Assembly (NCBI RefSeq): GCF_001889605.1
Contig: NZ_CP018171.1
Location: 4,811,501 to 4,875,500, forward strand
Direction: 5' to 3'
Length of the DNA stretch: 64,000 bases
DNA from: Aquibium oceanicum
Lineage (GTDB): Bacteria; Pseudomonadota; Alphaproteobacteria; Rhizobiales; Rhizobiaceae
The position numbers and the translations under genes are program-made. The notes beneath the pieces are model-generated. The model saw only the letters and a program-made list of their open reading frames with translations. It did no database searches and was not told the DNA's origin. Positions 34,888-43,084 of this stretch are shown in pieces. The number at the start of each line of letters is the position of its first letter. The first letter of the stretch is position 1.

Positions 34888-35955
34888 TCACCCGATCGTC
34901 CGCTCCAGCATTCCCACCCAGTTCCGCCAGGCGATCTTTTCGACCAGCTCGCGGCCGTAGCCGTGCTCCAGCATGGCGTCGATCAGCCTCGGCAAGCCGG
35001 TGACGTCTCGGATCGAGGCGGAAACGAGGGCGCCGTCGAAGTCGGAGCCGAGGCCGACGCCGTCCTCGCCGAGCGCTTCAAGCAGGGCGTCGATGTGGCG
35101 CAGCATGATGACCAGGCCGGTGTTGGAGACCATGCGGCCGTCCTCGCGCAGGAAGCCGGTGGCGAAGTTGAGGCCAACCATGCCGCGGCTTTCGCGGATC
35201 GCGCCGAGCTGCCAGTCGGTCAGGTTGCGCGCGGAGGCGCAGATGGCGTGGACGTTGGAGTGGGTGGCGACCAGCGGGACGTCGGTGATGGCAGCAACGT
35301 CGCGGAAGCCCTTCTCGTTGAGGTGGGACAGGTCCACGAGGATCCTCCGCCGGTTGCAGGCCTTGACCAGCGCCTTGCCGGCGTCGGTCAGCCCGTCACC
35401 GGTGTCGGGGGAGGATGGAAAGCGGAAGGGGACGCCTTCGCCGAAGATGTTGCGGCGGCTCCAGACCGGGCCGATCGAGCGCAGCCCGGCGGCGTGAAGC
35501 ACGTCCAGCATCTGAAGATCGGGATCGATGGCTTCCGCACCCTCGATGTGGAACACCGCGGCGATGGAGTTCCGCTCCATGGCCAAGCGGATGTCGGCCG
35601 CGCTCCGGCAGATCGTCAGCGCCCCTTCGGAGGCCCGTTCCAGCCGAAAGAGGATCGAGGCCATGGCGAGCGTCGATTGCGTCGCGTCGGCCTGGGAGAG
35701 TTCGGCGGGCAGGCCGGCGTTCCTGCCGGCGCCCGGAGGCGGCCCTGAAATGTCCATGGACCGGCCGACGGGCGGTGGGAAGATGGCGAAGAACCCGCCG
35801 GCGAAGCCGCCCTGTCGCGCGCGCGGCAGGTCGATATGGCCTTTGGGCGTGCCGTCGAGGAACATGCGTTCCGGCTCCGCCCCGCCCAAAGTCATGAGCT
35901 TAAGCAGCACGTCGTTGTGGCCGTCGAAGACCGGTATGAGCTCGCGTTCTGTCAT
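34888..35955 (-). CDS. membrane dipeptidase (peptidase family M19)
   Basis: A 355-residue zinc hydrolase. Metal-binding motifs include DGHND near the N-terminus, the bridging Glu in FHIEGAEAID, and His residues in VDLSHLNEKG and VATHSNVHAICASARN; GLGSDFDG is the C-terminal signature. No signal peptide is visible, so it is probably cytoplasmic. Bacterial M19 members cleave dipeptides, and some are linked to one-carbon or amine catabolic loci such as those for proline betaine. It converges on the GcvT cluster. Confidence 0.9.
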   Translation of the reverse strand: MTERELIPVFDGHNDVLLKLMTLGGAEPERMFLDGTPKGHIDLPRARQGGFAGGFFAIFPPPVGRSMDISGPPPGAGRNAGLPAELSQADATQSTLAMASILFRLERASEGALTICRSAADIRLAMERNSIAAVFHIEGAEAIDPDLQMLDVLHAAGLRSIGPVWSRRNIFGEGVPFRFPSSPDTGDGLTDAGKALVKACNRRRILVDLSHLNEKGFRDVAAITDVPLVATHSNVHAICASARNLTDWQLGAIRESRGMVGLNFATGFLREDGRMVSNTGLVIMLRHIDALLEALGEDGVGLGSDFDGALVSASIRDVTGLPRLIDAMLEHGYGRELVEKIAWRNWVGMLERTIG

Positions 35956-36074
35956 GAGGGCGCTTCAGGTTCCGGAGAGAGCCCGACGCGAAACGCACAG
36001 GCACCCGACCCTCCTAGCCGATGCCGGCGGAGGGGGCAAATCGGCTGGGACGCGGGCGAGTGGCTGCAATAGGA

Positions 36075-36371
36075 TCAGCGCGCCAGCACGTCGTCCCATT
36101 CCGGGGTGTGACGCTTGAACTCGTCGGCGACGAACCAGCAGGTCGGCGTGATCGTGTAGCCGCCGGCGCGCGCGTCGGCGATGAGCCGCTCGACCATCCG
36201 TTCCGCGATCCCCTGCTCGCGATAGGGCACCGGCACGAAGGTATGATCCGCGATGACGCGGTCTTGGCTCACCCGCACGAAGGTGAGCCGCGAATCCTCG
36301 CCGTTCGGCATGGGGACGAAGTAGCGGCCGCCTTTCAGCGTCTCCTCGAACTGGATTTCCTGTCCGGTCAT
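36075..36371 (-). CDS. mini-GNAT (YjdJ-type) N-acetyltransferase-like protein
   Basis: A 98-residue protein of the short GNAT group (HTFVPVPYREQGIAERMVERLIADARAGGYTITPTCWFVADEFKRHPEW-like). The reduced acetyl-CoA loop is YREQGIA. The start at 36371 has an excellent AGAGGTGAAGAC leader. Only 4 bases separate it from its tandem paralogue. The substrate is unknown. Confidence 0.82.
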   Translation of the reverse strand: MTGQEIQFEETLKGGRYFVPMPNGEDSRLTFVRVSQDRVIADHTFVPVPYREQGIAERMVERLIADARAGGYTITPTCWFVADEFKRHTPEWDDVLAR

Positions 36372-36375
36372 GTCT

Positions 36376-36675
36376 TCACCTCTTGAGGACGTCTGCCCAT
36401 TCGGGATGCTTCTTGAACTGCGCGTTCGCGAAGGGGCAGAGCGGGATGATCTTCTTTCCGGCAGCGCGGGCATCTTCCACGGCGCGGGTGACCAGCCGCA
36501 GGCCGGCCCCCTGCCCTCGGAAGGAGTCCGGCACTTCGGTGTGATCGATGATCAACTGGTGCTGGCCGACATTGGAATAGGTCGTCTCGGCAATGGAACC
36601 GTCGGGTGCGCGCAGGAAGTAGCGGCCCTTGGAGCCATTGTCCTCGTGCTCGATGGCGATGGGTGCGTCGGTCAT
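36376..36675 (-). CDS. mini-GNAT (YjdJ-type) N-acetyltransferase-like protein
   Basis: A 99-residue paralogue of the preceding protein (DHTEVPDSFRGQGAGLRLVTRAVEDARAAGKKIIPLCPFANAQFKKHPEWADVL). FRGQGAGL is the acetyl-CoA loop. Its start overlaps the stop of the esterase gene (ATGA), so esterase and both acetyltransferases form one operon. The duplication is visible along the full length. Confidence 0.85.
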   Translation of the reverse strand: MTDAPIAIEHEDNGSKGRYFLRAPDGSIAETTYSNVGQHQLIIDHTEVPDSFRGQGAGLRLVTRAVEDARAAGKKIIPLCPFANAQFKKHPEWADVLKR

Positions 36676-37310
36676 GCCTGTTCTCCTTGCGCCTGTGTCG
36701 GCGTGCTCCCGGCCAGAAAGGCCTTCGCTGCGGAAAGTTCCCCGGGACGGACTTCATGGCCGCCCGAATGCCAGTCTAGCGTCACGTCGGCTTCCGCCGC
36801 GATCAGCCAGGATTCCAGCCGCGCCGTCAGGTTCGGCGGGCAGATAGGATCGTGCCGCCCGGCCGTGATGAGGATGCGCTTTCCCTTGAGCGAACCTTCG
36901 ATCCGCGGCTGGAACGGGATGAGCGGATGCATCAGAACAACAGCGTCGAAGAGGTCGGGGCGAGCGAACATCGTGGTGGCGAGGATGTTCGCGCCGTTGG
37001 AATAGCCGATGCCGAGCACCTGGCCAGACCCGGTGTCGGCTGCGTGCGCCTCGACGAAGCCGATCATCTTGGCGGTCGCGCGGGCGAGGTCGTCCATGTC
37101 GTAGACGCCCTCCCCGGTGCGGCGGAAGAAGCGGGCGGCGCCGTGCTCGGAAACGTCTCCGCGCGGCGAGACGATCGTCCCGCCAGGTACGAGATCCCAC
37201 GCCATCGCCAGAAGCTGGTCTTCGCCGCCGCCGGTGCCGTGGAAGGCGAAGACGAGCGGGCGGCCGGGCTCCCCGGGTTCTAAACGGTGGATGTAGATGT
37301 CTTTCGACAT
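36672..37310 (-). CDS. alpha/beta hydrolase, phospholipase/carboxylesterase type
   Basis: A 212-residue esterase. The oxyanion region is FAFHGTGGGEDQLL, the nucleophile elbow is GIGYSNGANI, and the acid and His are in GRHDPICPP and SGGHEVRPGE. The start at 37310 follows GGAGCACACC. Members next to MhqO-like dioxygenases (as here, 44 bases upstream on the same strand) occur as MhqD in quinone-responsive operons of other bacteria, which supports a role in detoxifying quinones or aromatics. Confidence 0.88.
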   Translation of the reverse strand: MSKDIYIHRLEPGEPGRPLVFAFHGTGGGEDQLLAMAWDLVPGGTIVSPRGDVSEHGAARFFRRTGEGVYDMDDLARATAKMIGFVEAHAADTGSGQVLGIGYSNGANILATTMFARPDLFDAVVLMHPLIPFQPRIEGSLKGKRILITAGRHDPICPPNLTARLESWLIAAEADVTLDWHSGGHEVRPGELSAAKAFLAGSTPTQAQGEQA

Positions 37311-37354
37311 GGTGTGCTCCATGGACGGGCCGGCGGCCGAAGCCGCCGCCCTCC

Positions 37355-38287
37355 TCAATCGGTGATCGGCTGCAGATGCTCTTCCAGCGACTTGCGCAGG
37401 TGCTCGTGCTGGGTCGGCAGCTTCAGCGCCTCTCCGAGATGCGCGGTGTCCTCGTCGCGGTCGAAACCGGGTTCGTTCGTGGCGACTTCAAACAGGACGC
37501 CGCCCGGCGTGCGGAAGTAGATCGCCCAGAAATAGTCGCGGTCGATCACCGGCGTCACCTGGTAGCCTGTGTCCATCAGCGACTTGCGCACCTCGAGCTG
37601 CTTTGCGCGGTTCTCGACGGCGAAGGCCACGTGGTGCACCGATCCGGCACCGAGGCCGGCGCGGTTGCCGCCCGGCATCGTCTCGATGTCGACGAAATCG
37701 GCTCCGTTGCCGCCTGGGATCGCCAGGCGCTTGACGTTTCCGGACGTGTCGACCGGCTGGTAGCCCATGAAACCGAGAAGTTCCTCCGTCGCACCGCCGT
37801 CCTTGAGCCGCAGCGACACCGAGTGGAAGCCGCGGATCGCCTCGTCGGCGGGAACGTCGCTTCTGGTCCACGGCTCGCGCGGGTCATCCGCGGTCTCGAC
37901 GAGGGCGAAGGCATCGCCGTCGGGACCGGCGAAGGACAAGCGCTTCTCGCCGAAACTTTCATCGAGAGACAGCCCGTCTACCCCTTCGCTCTCGAAGCGG
38001 TTCTGCCAGTAGCCGAGCGTGCCCTGCGGAACGGAGAAGACCGTGGTTCCGACCTCGCCGGTGCCGGGATGCCTGCGGGCGATGTTCGGAAACGGGAAAT
38101 AGGTCATCACCGTGCCCGGCGTGCCGACTTCGTTGCCGTAGTAAAGATGATAGACGTCGGGCGCATCGAAATTGACGGTCTTCTTGACCCGGCGCAGGCC
38201 GAGATTTCCGGTGAAGAAGGCGTTGTTCTGCCGCGCTTCCTTCGCCATGGACGTGACGTGATGCAGGCCCCTGATCTGGTCGAGCAT
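37355..38287 (-). CDS. ring-cleaving dioxygenase-like glyoxalase family protein (MhqO type)
   Basis: A 310-residue protein with two vicinal-oxygen-chelate halves. Probable metal ligands are the His residues of LHHVTSM and VHHVAFAV and the Glu in GVLFEVATNEPGF. It resembles MhqO/MhqA proteins induced by quinones. The ATG at 38287 is chosen because AGGAGCACCAGC precedes it; the upstream MSEP start lacks a ribosome-binding site. The inverted repeat at 38391 lies in its promoter region. Confidence 0.88.
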   Translation of the reverse strand: MLDQIRGLHHVTSMAKEARQNNAFFTGNLGLRRVKKTVNFDAPDVYHLYYGNEVGTPGTVMTYFPFPNIARRHPGTGEVGTTVFSVPQGTLGYWQNRFESEGVDGLSLDESFGEKRLSFAGPDGDAFALVETADDPREPWTRSDVPADEAIRGFHSVSLRLKDGGATEELLGFMGYQPVDTSGNVKRLAIPGGNGADFVDIETMPGGNRAGLGAGSVHHVAFAVENRAKQLEVRKSLMDTGYQVTPVIDRDYFWAIYFRTPGGVLFEVATNEPGFDRDEDTAHLGEALKLPTQHEHLRKSLEEHLQPITD

Positions 38288-38390
38288 GCTGGTGCTCCTT
38301 TCCGGTTCACTCATGGATCGCGATGGCGATCCCTTCGTGACACAATGTCGGGTCTTGCCACCCGGAATGGAAGCATCGTGACTTGGAATA

Positions 38391-38415
38391 CATCGTTCGA
38401 TAATAATGAACGATG
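38391..38415. promoter_or_regulatory. 8-base inverted repeat, probable repressor operator
   Basis: CATCGTTC (38391-38398) and GAACGATG (38408-38415) are separated by an A/T-rich 9-base spacer. It lies about 105 bases upstream of the dioxygenase-like gene in otherwise GC-rich DNA. It fits a MarR- or TetR-type operator, but no regulator gene adjoins. Confidence 0.55.
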
Positions 38416-38490
38416 AGGGACGCTTCGTTCAGGCATCCTGCTCTGGCCGGCGGGTGTATCCGATGGGGCAAGACGCTTCCCGCGTTCTCG

Positions 38491-38527
38491 AAAAAGAAAA
38501 GGACCCGCCGCGATTGCGACGGGTCCC
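38491..38527 (-). terminator. intrinsic terminator of the PRC-barrel gene
   Basis: On the minus strand GGGACCCGTCGC pairs with the GCGGCGGGTCC that follows (38501-38527), and a T-rich tail (complement of AAAAAGAAAA, 38491-38500) comes after it. It lies 24 bases beyond the stop at 38552. Confidence 0.85.
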
Positions 38528-38551
38528 TTCGTTCGTGGGTAGAGCGAGAGA

Positions 38552-39703
38552 TTAGCTGCGCGGGACGACCAAGCGCATCTCGTCACGGCGCTCAGCGTAG
38601 GAGCCTTCGTCGTAGGCCGGCTGGGCCTCGAGCTGCTCTTCCGTGAAGTTCGTGTAGAGATAACGATTGCCGTCCTCGTCGGTCAGGAACTCGAGCTGGT
38701 CCATGCCGACCGCGACTTCCTTCTCGCCAATGCCGAGGAAACCGCCGACGTCGATGATGAAGGCATCGATCTGCCCGTCCTGGCCGAGCACGATGTCGCC
38801 GATTTCGCCGACATTGTCATCATTGGCGCCATAGACGGTCGTGCCGATGAAGTCCTCGGCCGACATACCCGTCGCATCGACAGGCTGCAGGGTCGAACGA
38901 TCGATCGCAGCGGTCTCCATCTGATCCGCGTTGTCGTTCATCGGAGCAACTTCCTCGGCCGGAGCCTGGGCAGTCTCCTCGTTCGCGTCCTCGCCTTCGG
39001 CGGGCTCGACCACGACGACATCGACATCAGATTCGCCTTCGGCGGCGGCCGGAGCGGTCTCTTCGGCGGGCGCGGCAGCCATGGTGTCGGTCTGCTCAGT
39101 CTCTGCGGCCGGAGCCTCAGCCATCGTTTCCGTCTCAGTGGTGGTGGCACCATCGGCCGGAGCAGTGGCTACGGTGTCGCCCTCTGCCTGGTCAGCTTCG
39201 ACCGGAGCGTTGGCAAGGTCTTCCGCCGTCGCCGGCTTGGTTTCGGCGACATTCGCATCAGCCGGCATCGGCTGATAAGCGAGACGGTCGAATTCCTGCT
39301 GCGCCTTCAGCGCGTCAGCGGTGGTTTCGACGACCATCCAGCGGTCATCGTCGCGGTCGACCCACTCGACGAGATTGTATTCGATGGCGACGTCCTTCTG
39401 GCCGATGCCGAGGAACCCGCCGACGCCGATCACGACGGCCTGGATGCTGCCGTCCTTGCCGATGACGAGATCGTTAACTTCGCCGATGTTCTCTGCATCG
39501 TCGCCGGTGCCGTTGTAGACTTCCTCGCCGATGATGTTGGATGCGAGGTTGCCTTCAGCCTTGATCTGCATCGGGGCGTCCTGCTGCATCGTCGCTGCTG
39601 CGGGATCCTGCGTCGCCGGCTGGGTCGGGGTGGTGGTCTGCGCAATAGCGCCGGTAGAGATAAGAGTTGCGACCGCAGTGGTCGCCAAGAGGTTGCGGAT
39701 CAT
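38552..39703 (-). CDS. exported protein with two PRC-barrel domains
   Basis: A 383-residue protein with a signal peptide (residues 1-21, STGAIA). The first PRC-barrel covers about residues 52-140 (IGEVNDLVIGKDG ... VGGFLGIGQKDVAIEY). A long acidic, Ala/Glu/Thr-rich linker spans about 145-270. The second PRC-barrel covers 280-365 (VGEIGDIVLGQDG ... VGGFLGIGEKEVAVGM). The domains are clear duplicates. The cellular role is unknown; such proteins are common in rhizobial stress regulons. An exact EcfG promoter lies at 39798-39822 and a terminator follows. Confidence 0.88.
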   Translation of the reverse strand: MIRNLLATTAVATLISTGAIAQTTTPTQPATQDPAAATMQQDAPMQIKAEGNLASNIIGEEVYNGTGDDAENIGEVNDLVIGKDGSIQAVVIGVGGFLGIGQKDVAIEYNLVEWVDRDDDRWMVVETTADALKAQQEFDRLAYQPMPADANVAETKPATAEDLANAPVEADQAEGDTVATAPADGATTTETETMAEAPAAETEQTDTMAAAPAEETAPAAAEGESDVDVVVVEPAEGEDANEETAQAPAEEVAPMNDNADQMETAAIDRSTLQPVDATGMSAEDFIGTTVYGANDDNVGEIGDIVLGQDGQIDAFIIDVGGFLGIGEKEVAVGMDQLEFLTDEDGNRYLYTNFTEEQLEAQPAYDEGSYAERRDEMRLVVPRS

Positions 39704-39797
39704 GTTAGTCTCTCCTTGTGCATTTCACATGCATGGCCGCGCAACAGTCCGATCGTCGCTGTGAGGGTTTGGTGCGCGGCCTATTCAACGCCGGGTC

Positions 39798-39822
39798 AAC
39801 GCGGCTCTCGGAAAGTTGTTCC
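39798..39822 (-). promoter_or_regulatory. EcfG promoter of the PRC-barrel gene
   Basis: On the minus strand, GGAAC and CGTT are spaced by exactly 16 bases, matching the EcfG consensus (GGAAC-N16/17-CGTT) known from alphaproteobacteria. The -10 element lies about 95 bases upstream of the ATG. Confidence 0.82.
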
Positions 39823-39880
39823 GACAGTGAAGTACCGCCGAAACATTTTCTGCAGCCGCTAGAAAGCCGCACTTTCGCGG

Positions 39881-39905
39881 GGAACCTGCCAGCCTTGCGT
39901 GCGTT
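39881..39905 (+). promoter_or_regulatory. EcfG promoter of the diacylglycerol-kinase-like gene
   Basis: GGAAC (39881-39885), 16 bases, then CGTT (39902-39905), about 53 bases before the ATG. It is divergent from the promoter at 39798. Confidence 0.82.
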
Positions 39906-39957
39906 GCTGCCTGTTCGATTCTCCAGCCAGAAACCTGTTCATCCGGGACCATCCTGA

Positions 39958-40875
39958 ATGCATTTCCTCGCGATCCTGAACCGCGAAGGCGGGACCCTGC
40001 GGACCACCGACCTCGACGCGCTTTCCGACTACATGCGCCGGATCTTGAGCGATGCGGGACACAGCATCGAGATCGAGATCGTTCAGGGAGCCGAGATCTC
40101 CGACGCATTGGAGAAGGCCGCCGCACGCGCGGACGTGGACGTGGTAATGGCCGGAGGCGGAGACGGAACGATCTCGGCCGCGGCCGCCACGCTGATGGAC
40201 ACGGGCAAGGCGCTCGCCGTCCTGCCGGCGGGCACGATGAACCTCTTCGCGCGCGGCTTGCGAATCCCGTTGACGCTAGAGGAGGCGATCGACGCCTACG
40301 CGCACGGCGAGGAACGGGCGGTGGACATCGCCACCGCGAACGGGAAGCCGTTCGTGCACCAGTTCTCCATCGGTCTTCACGCACGCATGGTGCAACTCAG
40401 GTCCCGCTTCGAATACGGGTCGCGGCTCGGCAAGATCGTCGCTTCATGGCGCGCGGCGTTCACCGTGATGGCTCACCCACCGGCAATCGACATCTCGCTC
40501 GACATCGGTAGCACCGAGATCCGGACGAGAACCACCGGTCTCGGCATATCGAACAACGTGTTCGGGGAAGGCCACCTGCCCTATGCCGACAAGCCCGATG
40601 CAGGGGTGCTGGGCATCTACATTGCCAGCGCCGCGAACCGGCTGGAGATCCTGTGGTTCTTCCTGGCCATGATGATTGGACGGTGGAAGGACCTGGAGAA
40701 GGTCGAAATCCACGAATGCGAGACGGCAGTTCTGACGATCCGCTCGCGCCTGCGCCGCCACCCTTGCGTCATCGACGGCGAGTTGCGGGAGCTGGAAAAG
40801 AAGACCGTGCTCGAGATCCGCCCGAAGGCGCTGCGCGTGCTGGTGCCCTCGGTCGAGGCCATGGCGGAGAACTGA
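39958..40875 (+). CDS. diacylglycerol/lipid kinase family protein
   Basis: A 305-residue cytosolic enzyme of the DAGK catalytic-domain family. The nucleotide motif GGGDGTISAAAATLMDTGKALAVLPAGTMN is intact. The C-terminal half fits the YegS/BmrU fold (GLGISNNVFGEGHLPYADKPDAGVLGIY). It phosphorylates a lipid hydroxyl group; the exact substrate is not visible. The gene has its own EcfG promoter, so it belongs to the general stress regulon, perhaps for membrane lipid remodelling. Confidence 0.88.
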   Translation: MHFLAILNREGGTLRTTDLDALSDYMRRILSDAGHSIEIEIVQGAEISDALEKAAARADVDVVMAGGGDGTISAAAATLMDTGKALAVLPAGTMNLFARGLRIPLTLEEAIDAYAHGEERAVDIATANGKPFVHQFSIGLHARMVQLRSRFEYGSRLGKIVASWRAAFTVMAHPPAIDISLDIGSTEIRTRTTGLGISNNVFGEGHLPYADKPDAGVLGIYIASAANRLEILWFFLAMMIGRWKDLEKVEIHECETAVLTIRSRLRRHPCVIDGELRELEKKTVLEIRPKALRVLVPSVEAMAEN

Positions 40876-40906
40876 GGCCCGCGGCCAGGGCCGGAGCAGG
40901 CTCCGG

Positions 40907-41374
40907 TCAATAGTAGTCGTCGTCGCGCTCTTCCGGGTACTCTTCCGTCCGCCCGCGGTTCTTCTGATAGATCGCATAGGCGGCGATCGCCGCCAGCGGA
41001 ATTGCCACGGTTCCCACCCATCCGGCAGAGCGTATCAGGGCAGGCGCCGCGGCCACCGCGGCGGCCGTCGCCATCGACCTGAACTGATCGGAACGTTCCT
41101 CACGCTTGCGGCGGCGGGCGCGCATGGCCGAGATGGTGCGGTGGACGACCAGGATGACGGCGGAAATCGCGAGAAACCCGAGACCAAACCAGAGAGCGGC
41201 ATAAAAGCTACCGTAGCGCTCCGCGACGTAGATGAAACCCGCGGCGATGAGGAAACCGAAGCCGAGCAGGAAGGCGACACCGGCGAGGGCGAAGTCGAGC
41301 ACAGCGCGCCTGATGCGCCGCGCCGTGCGCGCCGCATCCAGATTGATGATCATGTCGAAGATGGAGCCCAGCAC
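40907..41374 (-). CDS. phage-holin-like (DUF1469-type) membrane protein
   Basis: A 155-residue protein with three hydrophobic segments (FALAGVAFLLGFGFLIAAGF, FYAALWFGLGFLAISAVILVV and VGTVAIPLAAIAAYAIY) and an acidic C-terminus. The layout matches the holin superfamily III/YqjE-type proteins that accompany DUF883 proteins. It starts at GTG, 9 bases after the DUF883 stop, so the two are one operon under the EcfG promoter at 41768. Confidence 0.8.
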   Translation of the reverse strand: MLGSIFDMIINLDAARTARRIRRAVLDFALAGVAFLLGFGFLIAAGFIYVAERYGSFYAALWFGLGFLAISAVILVVHRTISAMRARRRKREERSDQFRSMATAAAVAAAPALIRSAGWVGTVAIPLAAIAAYAIYQKNRGRTEEYPEERDDDYY

Positions 41375-41383
41375 GAACCGGCT

Positions 41384-41734
41384 CTAGCGGCGGGTGATGA
41401 GCGCGAAGAGAAAGCCGACGCCCGCCGCAATCGCCAGGGAGGTCACGGGCTTCTCGCGCACCGTCATGACGATCTGGGCTTCCATGTCGCGGGCATTGGC
41501 GCGAATGTCGTCTAGGGCAGCCTCGCCCTGGGCACGAAGATGCTCGGCGCCGCTGATAGCGGCCCGCCGCGCCGCCGCAGCGGAGCGCTCGCCGGAGCTG
41601 GACAGTTGCGCCTTCAGAAGCGCCATTTCTTCGCGAAGAAGGGCGATCTGCGCTTCAAAATCCTCGCGGGAATCGACCTTCTCGACCTCCGGGTCGTTGG
41701 TCGGCTTGTCGCTCTTGGCTTGTGTCGCGCTCAT
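41384..41734 (-). CDS. DUF883 family protein (ElaB/YqjD-like)
   Basis: A 116-residue protein. The N-terminal two thirds form an amphipathic coiled coil (DFEAQIALLREEMALLKAQL ... AALDDIRANARDMEAQ), followed by one C-terminal membrane segment (PVTSLAIAAGVGFLFALITRR). E. coli relatives bind ribosomes at the membrane in stationary phase. It has an exact EcfG promoter, consistent with the known inclusion of such proteins in alphaproteobacterial stress regulons. Confidence 0.85.
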   Translation of the reverse strand: MSATQAKSDKPTNDPEVEKVDSREDFEAQIALLREEMALLKAQLSSSGERSAAAARRAAISGAEHLRAQGEAALDDIRANARDMEAQIVMTVREKPVTSLAIAAGVGFLFALITRR

Positions 41735-41767
41735 GAAATTGCTTGTCCTCTTCCAAATAGAAGGTGG

Positions 41768-41792
41768 AACGCGGATAAAGCCGCCCGGTTCC
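41768..41792 (-). promoter_or_regulatory. EcfG promoter of the DUF883 operon
   Basis: On the minus strand GGAAC, 16 bases, CGTT. Its -35 element forms one arm of the inverted repeat 41783-41816 that contains both divergent -35 elements. Confidence 0.83.
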
Positions 41793-41806
41793 GGAATGTC
41801 CATTAA

Positions 41807-41832
41807 GGAACCGGGCCATATGAAAGTGCGTT
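41807..41832 (+). promoter_or_regulatory. EcfG promoter of the AI-2E family gene
   Basis: GGAAC (41807-41811), 17 bases, then CGTT (41829-41832), 32 bases before the ATG at 41864. It is divergent from and symmetrical with the promoter at 41768. Confidence 0.8.
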
Positions 41833-41863
41833 TCGTCGCGGGAGTCCAGCCGGAAATAGCCTG

Positions 41864-43000
41864 ATGCAGTCCCGCCTCCCCGAGAAGCCGTCCACGCGAC
41901 GTCTTCCGCCCAAGTCCAACATTGAACTCCTGATCTCCAAATCGGCCGAAGTGGCGGCGATCGCGGTCGGCGTCGTGGCGGTCGTTTTTGCCCTCGACGC
42001 AGCAGAATTCGTCCTGGCGCCGGTGGTCACCGCCATCGTCGTCGGCTTGATGCTAGGCCCCGTTGCGACAAGCCTCGAACGCCATGGCGTGCCTGCGACG
42101 GTTTCGGCAGGCGCGGTGGTCATCCTTTTCCTGGTCATTCTCGCGATCGCCGCGGCGGCGCTCGCCGCGCCGCTCTCGACCTGGATGAGCCGGGGGCCGC
42201 AGATCTGGCAGGAACTCCAGATCCATCTCTCCCAGTTGCGCGAGCCGCTGGCGACCCTCCAGGACCTCCGCGACCAATTGCGCTCCACTGTTGGCGGCGA
42301 GGGCGTGACGGTCTCGGTCGAAGAGGAGTCGGCCATGGAGAGCGTCGCGACCCTGGCCCCGGCGATTGTCGGGCAGGTCCTGCTCTTCCTCGCCAGCCTC
42401 TATTTCTTCGTCGCCACCCGCTATCAAACGCGCCACTCGATCCTGCAGGTCTGCGTATCCCGCAAGCTCCGCTGGCGGGTGGCGCACATCTTCCGCGACG
42501 TCGAGCGCAGCGTATCGCGCTACCTGCTGTCGATCTCGATCATCAACGTGGGACTCGGCGTCGCGGTGGCGATCGCGATGCTGGCGATCGGCATGCCGTC
42601 GCCGGCGCTCTGGGGCGCGCTGGCCGGTCTCCTGAACTTCGTGGTCTATCTCGGACCCGCGGTGATGGCGGTGATCCTGTTCGCGGTCGGCCTCACGCAG
42701 TTCGACACGCTGGGCGGGAGCCTCGTTCCGCCGCTGGTCTATCTGGCGCTCAATCTCATTGAGGCGCAGTTCGTAACGCCGCACGTCATCGGACGCGCCA
42801 TGACGATGAACCCCTTCGTAGTAATCCTGTCCATCGCCTTCTGGATATGGATCTGGGGCCCGCTCGGCGGCTTCATCGCCATCCCCGTCCTGCTTGTCCT
42901 CTACTCTATCGCCGCGAACATCATCCCGGGGATCGCGTGGATACCCGAGGAACGTACCGTGGTCATGCGCCCGGCGGACCCGAGGAACGTCCGCCGCTGA
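41864..43000 (+). CDS. AI-2E family (PerM-like) membrane protein
   Basis: A 378-residue integral membrane protein with about eight hydrophobic segments and the C-terminal family core (LWGALAGLLNFVVYLGPAVMAVI ... IEAQFVTPHVIGRAMTMNPFVVILSIAFW). The family includes the TqsA exporter and Na+/H+ antiporter members, so the substrate cannot be told. EcfG control implies a stress role, perhaps ion or osmotic homeostasis. Confidence 0.88.
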   Translation: MQSRLPEKPSTRRLPPKSNIELLISKSAEVAAIAVGVVAVVFALDAAEFVLAPVVTAIVVGLMLGPVATSLERHGVPATVSAGAVVILFLVILAIAAAALAAPLSTWMSRGPQIWQELQIHLSQLREPLATLQDLRDQLRSTVGGEGVTVSVEEESAMESVATLAPAIVGQVLLFLASLYFFVATRYQTRHSILQVCVSRKLRWRVAHIFRDVERSVSRYLLSISIINVGLGVAVAIAMLAIGMPSPALWGALAGLLNFVVYLGPAVMAVILFAVGLTQFDTLGGSLVPPLVYLALNLIEAQFVTPHVIGRAMTMNPFVVILSIAFWIWIWGPLGGFIAIPVLLVLYSIAANIIPGIAWIPEERTVVMRPADPRNVRR

Positions 43001-43084
43001 GCATCCGGCCGCCCGCCCCGTGGACTTCCGCGTTTGCTGCTGCGATGAAGGCGCACGGACGGACTAGCGGAGACGGCAAGCCTC

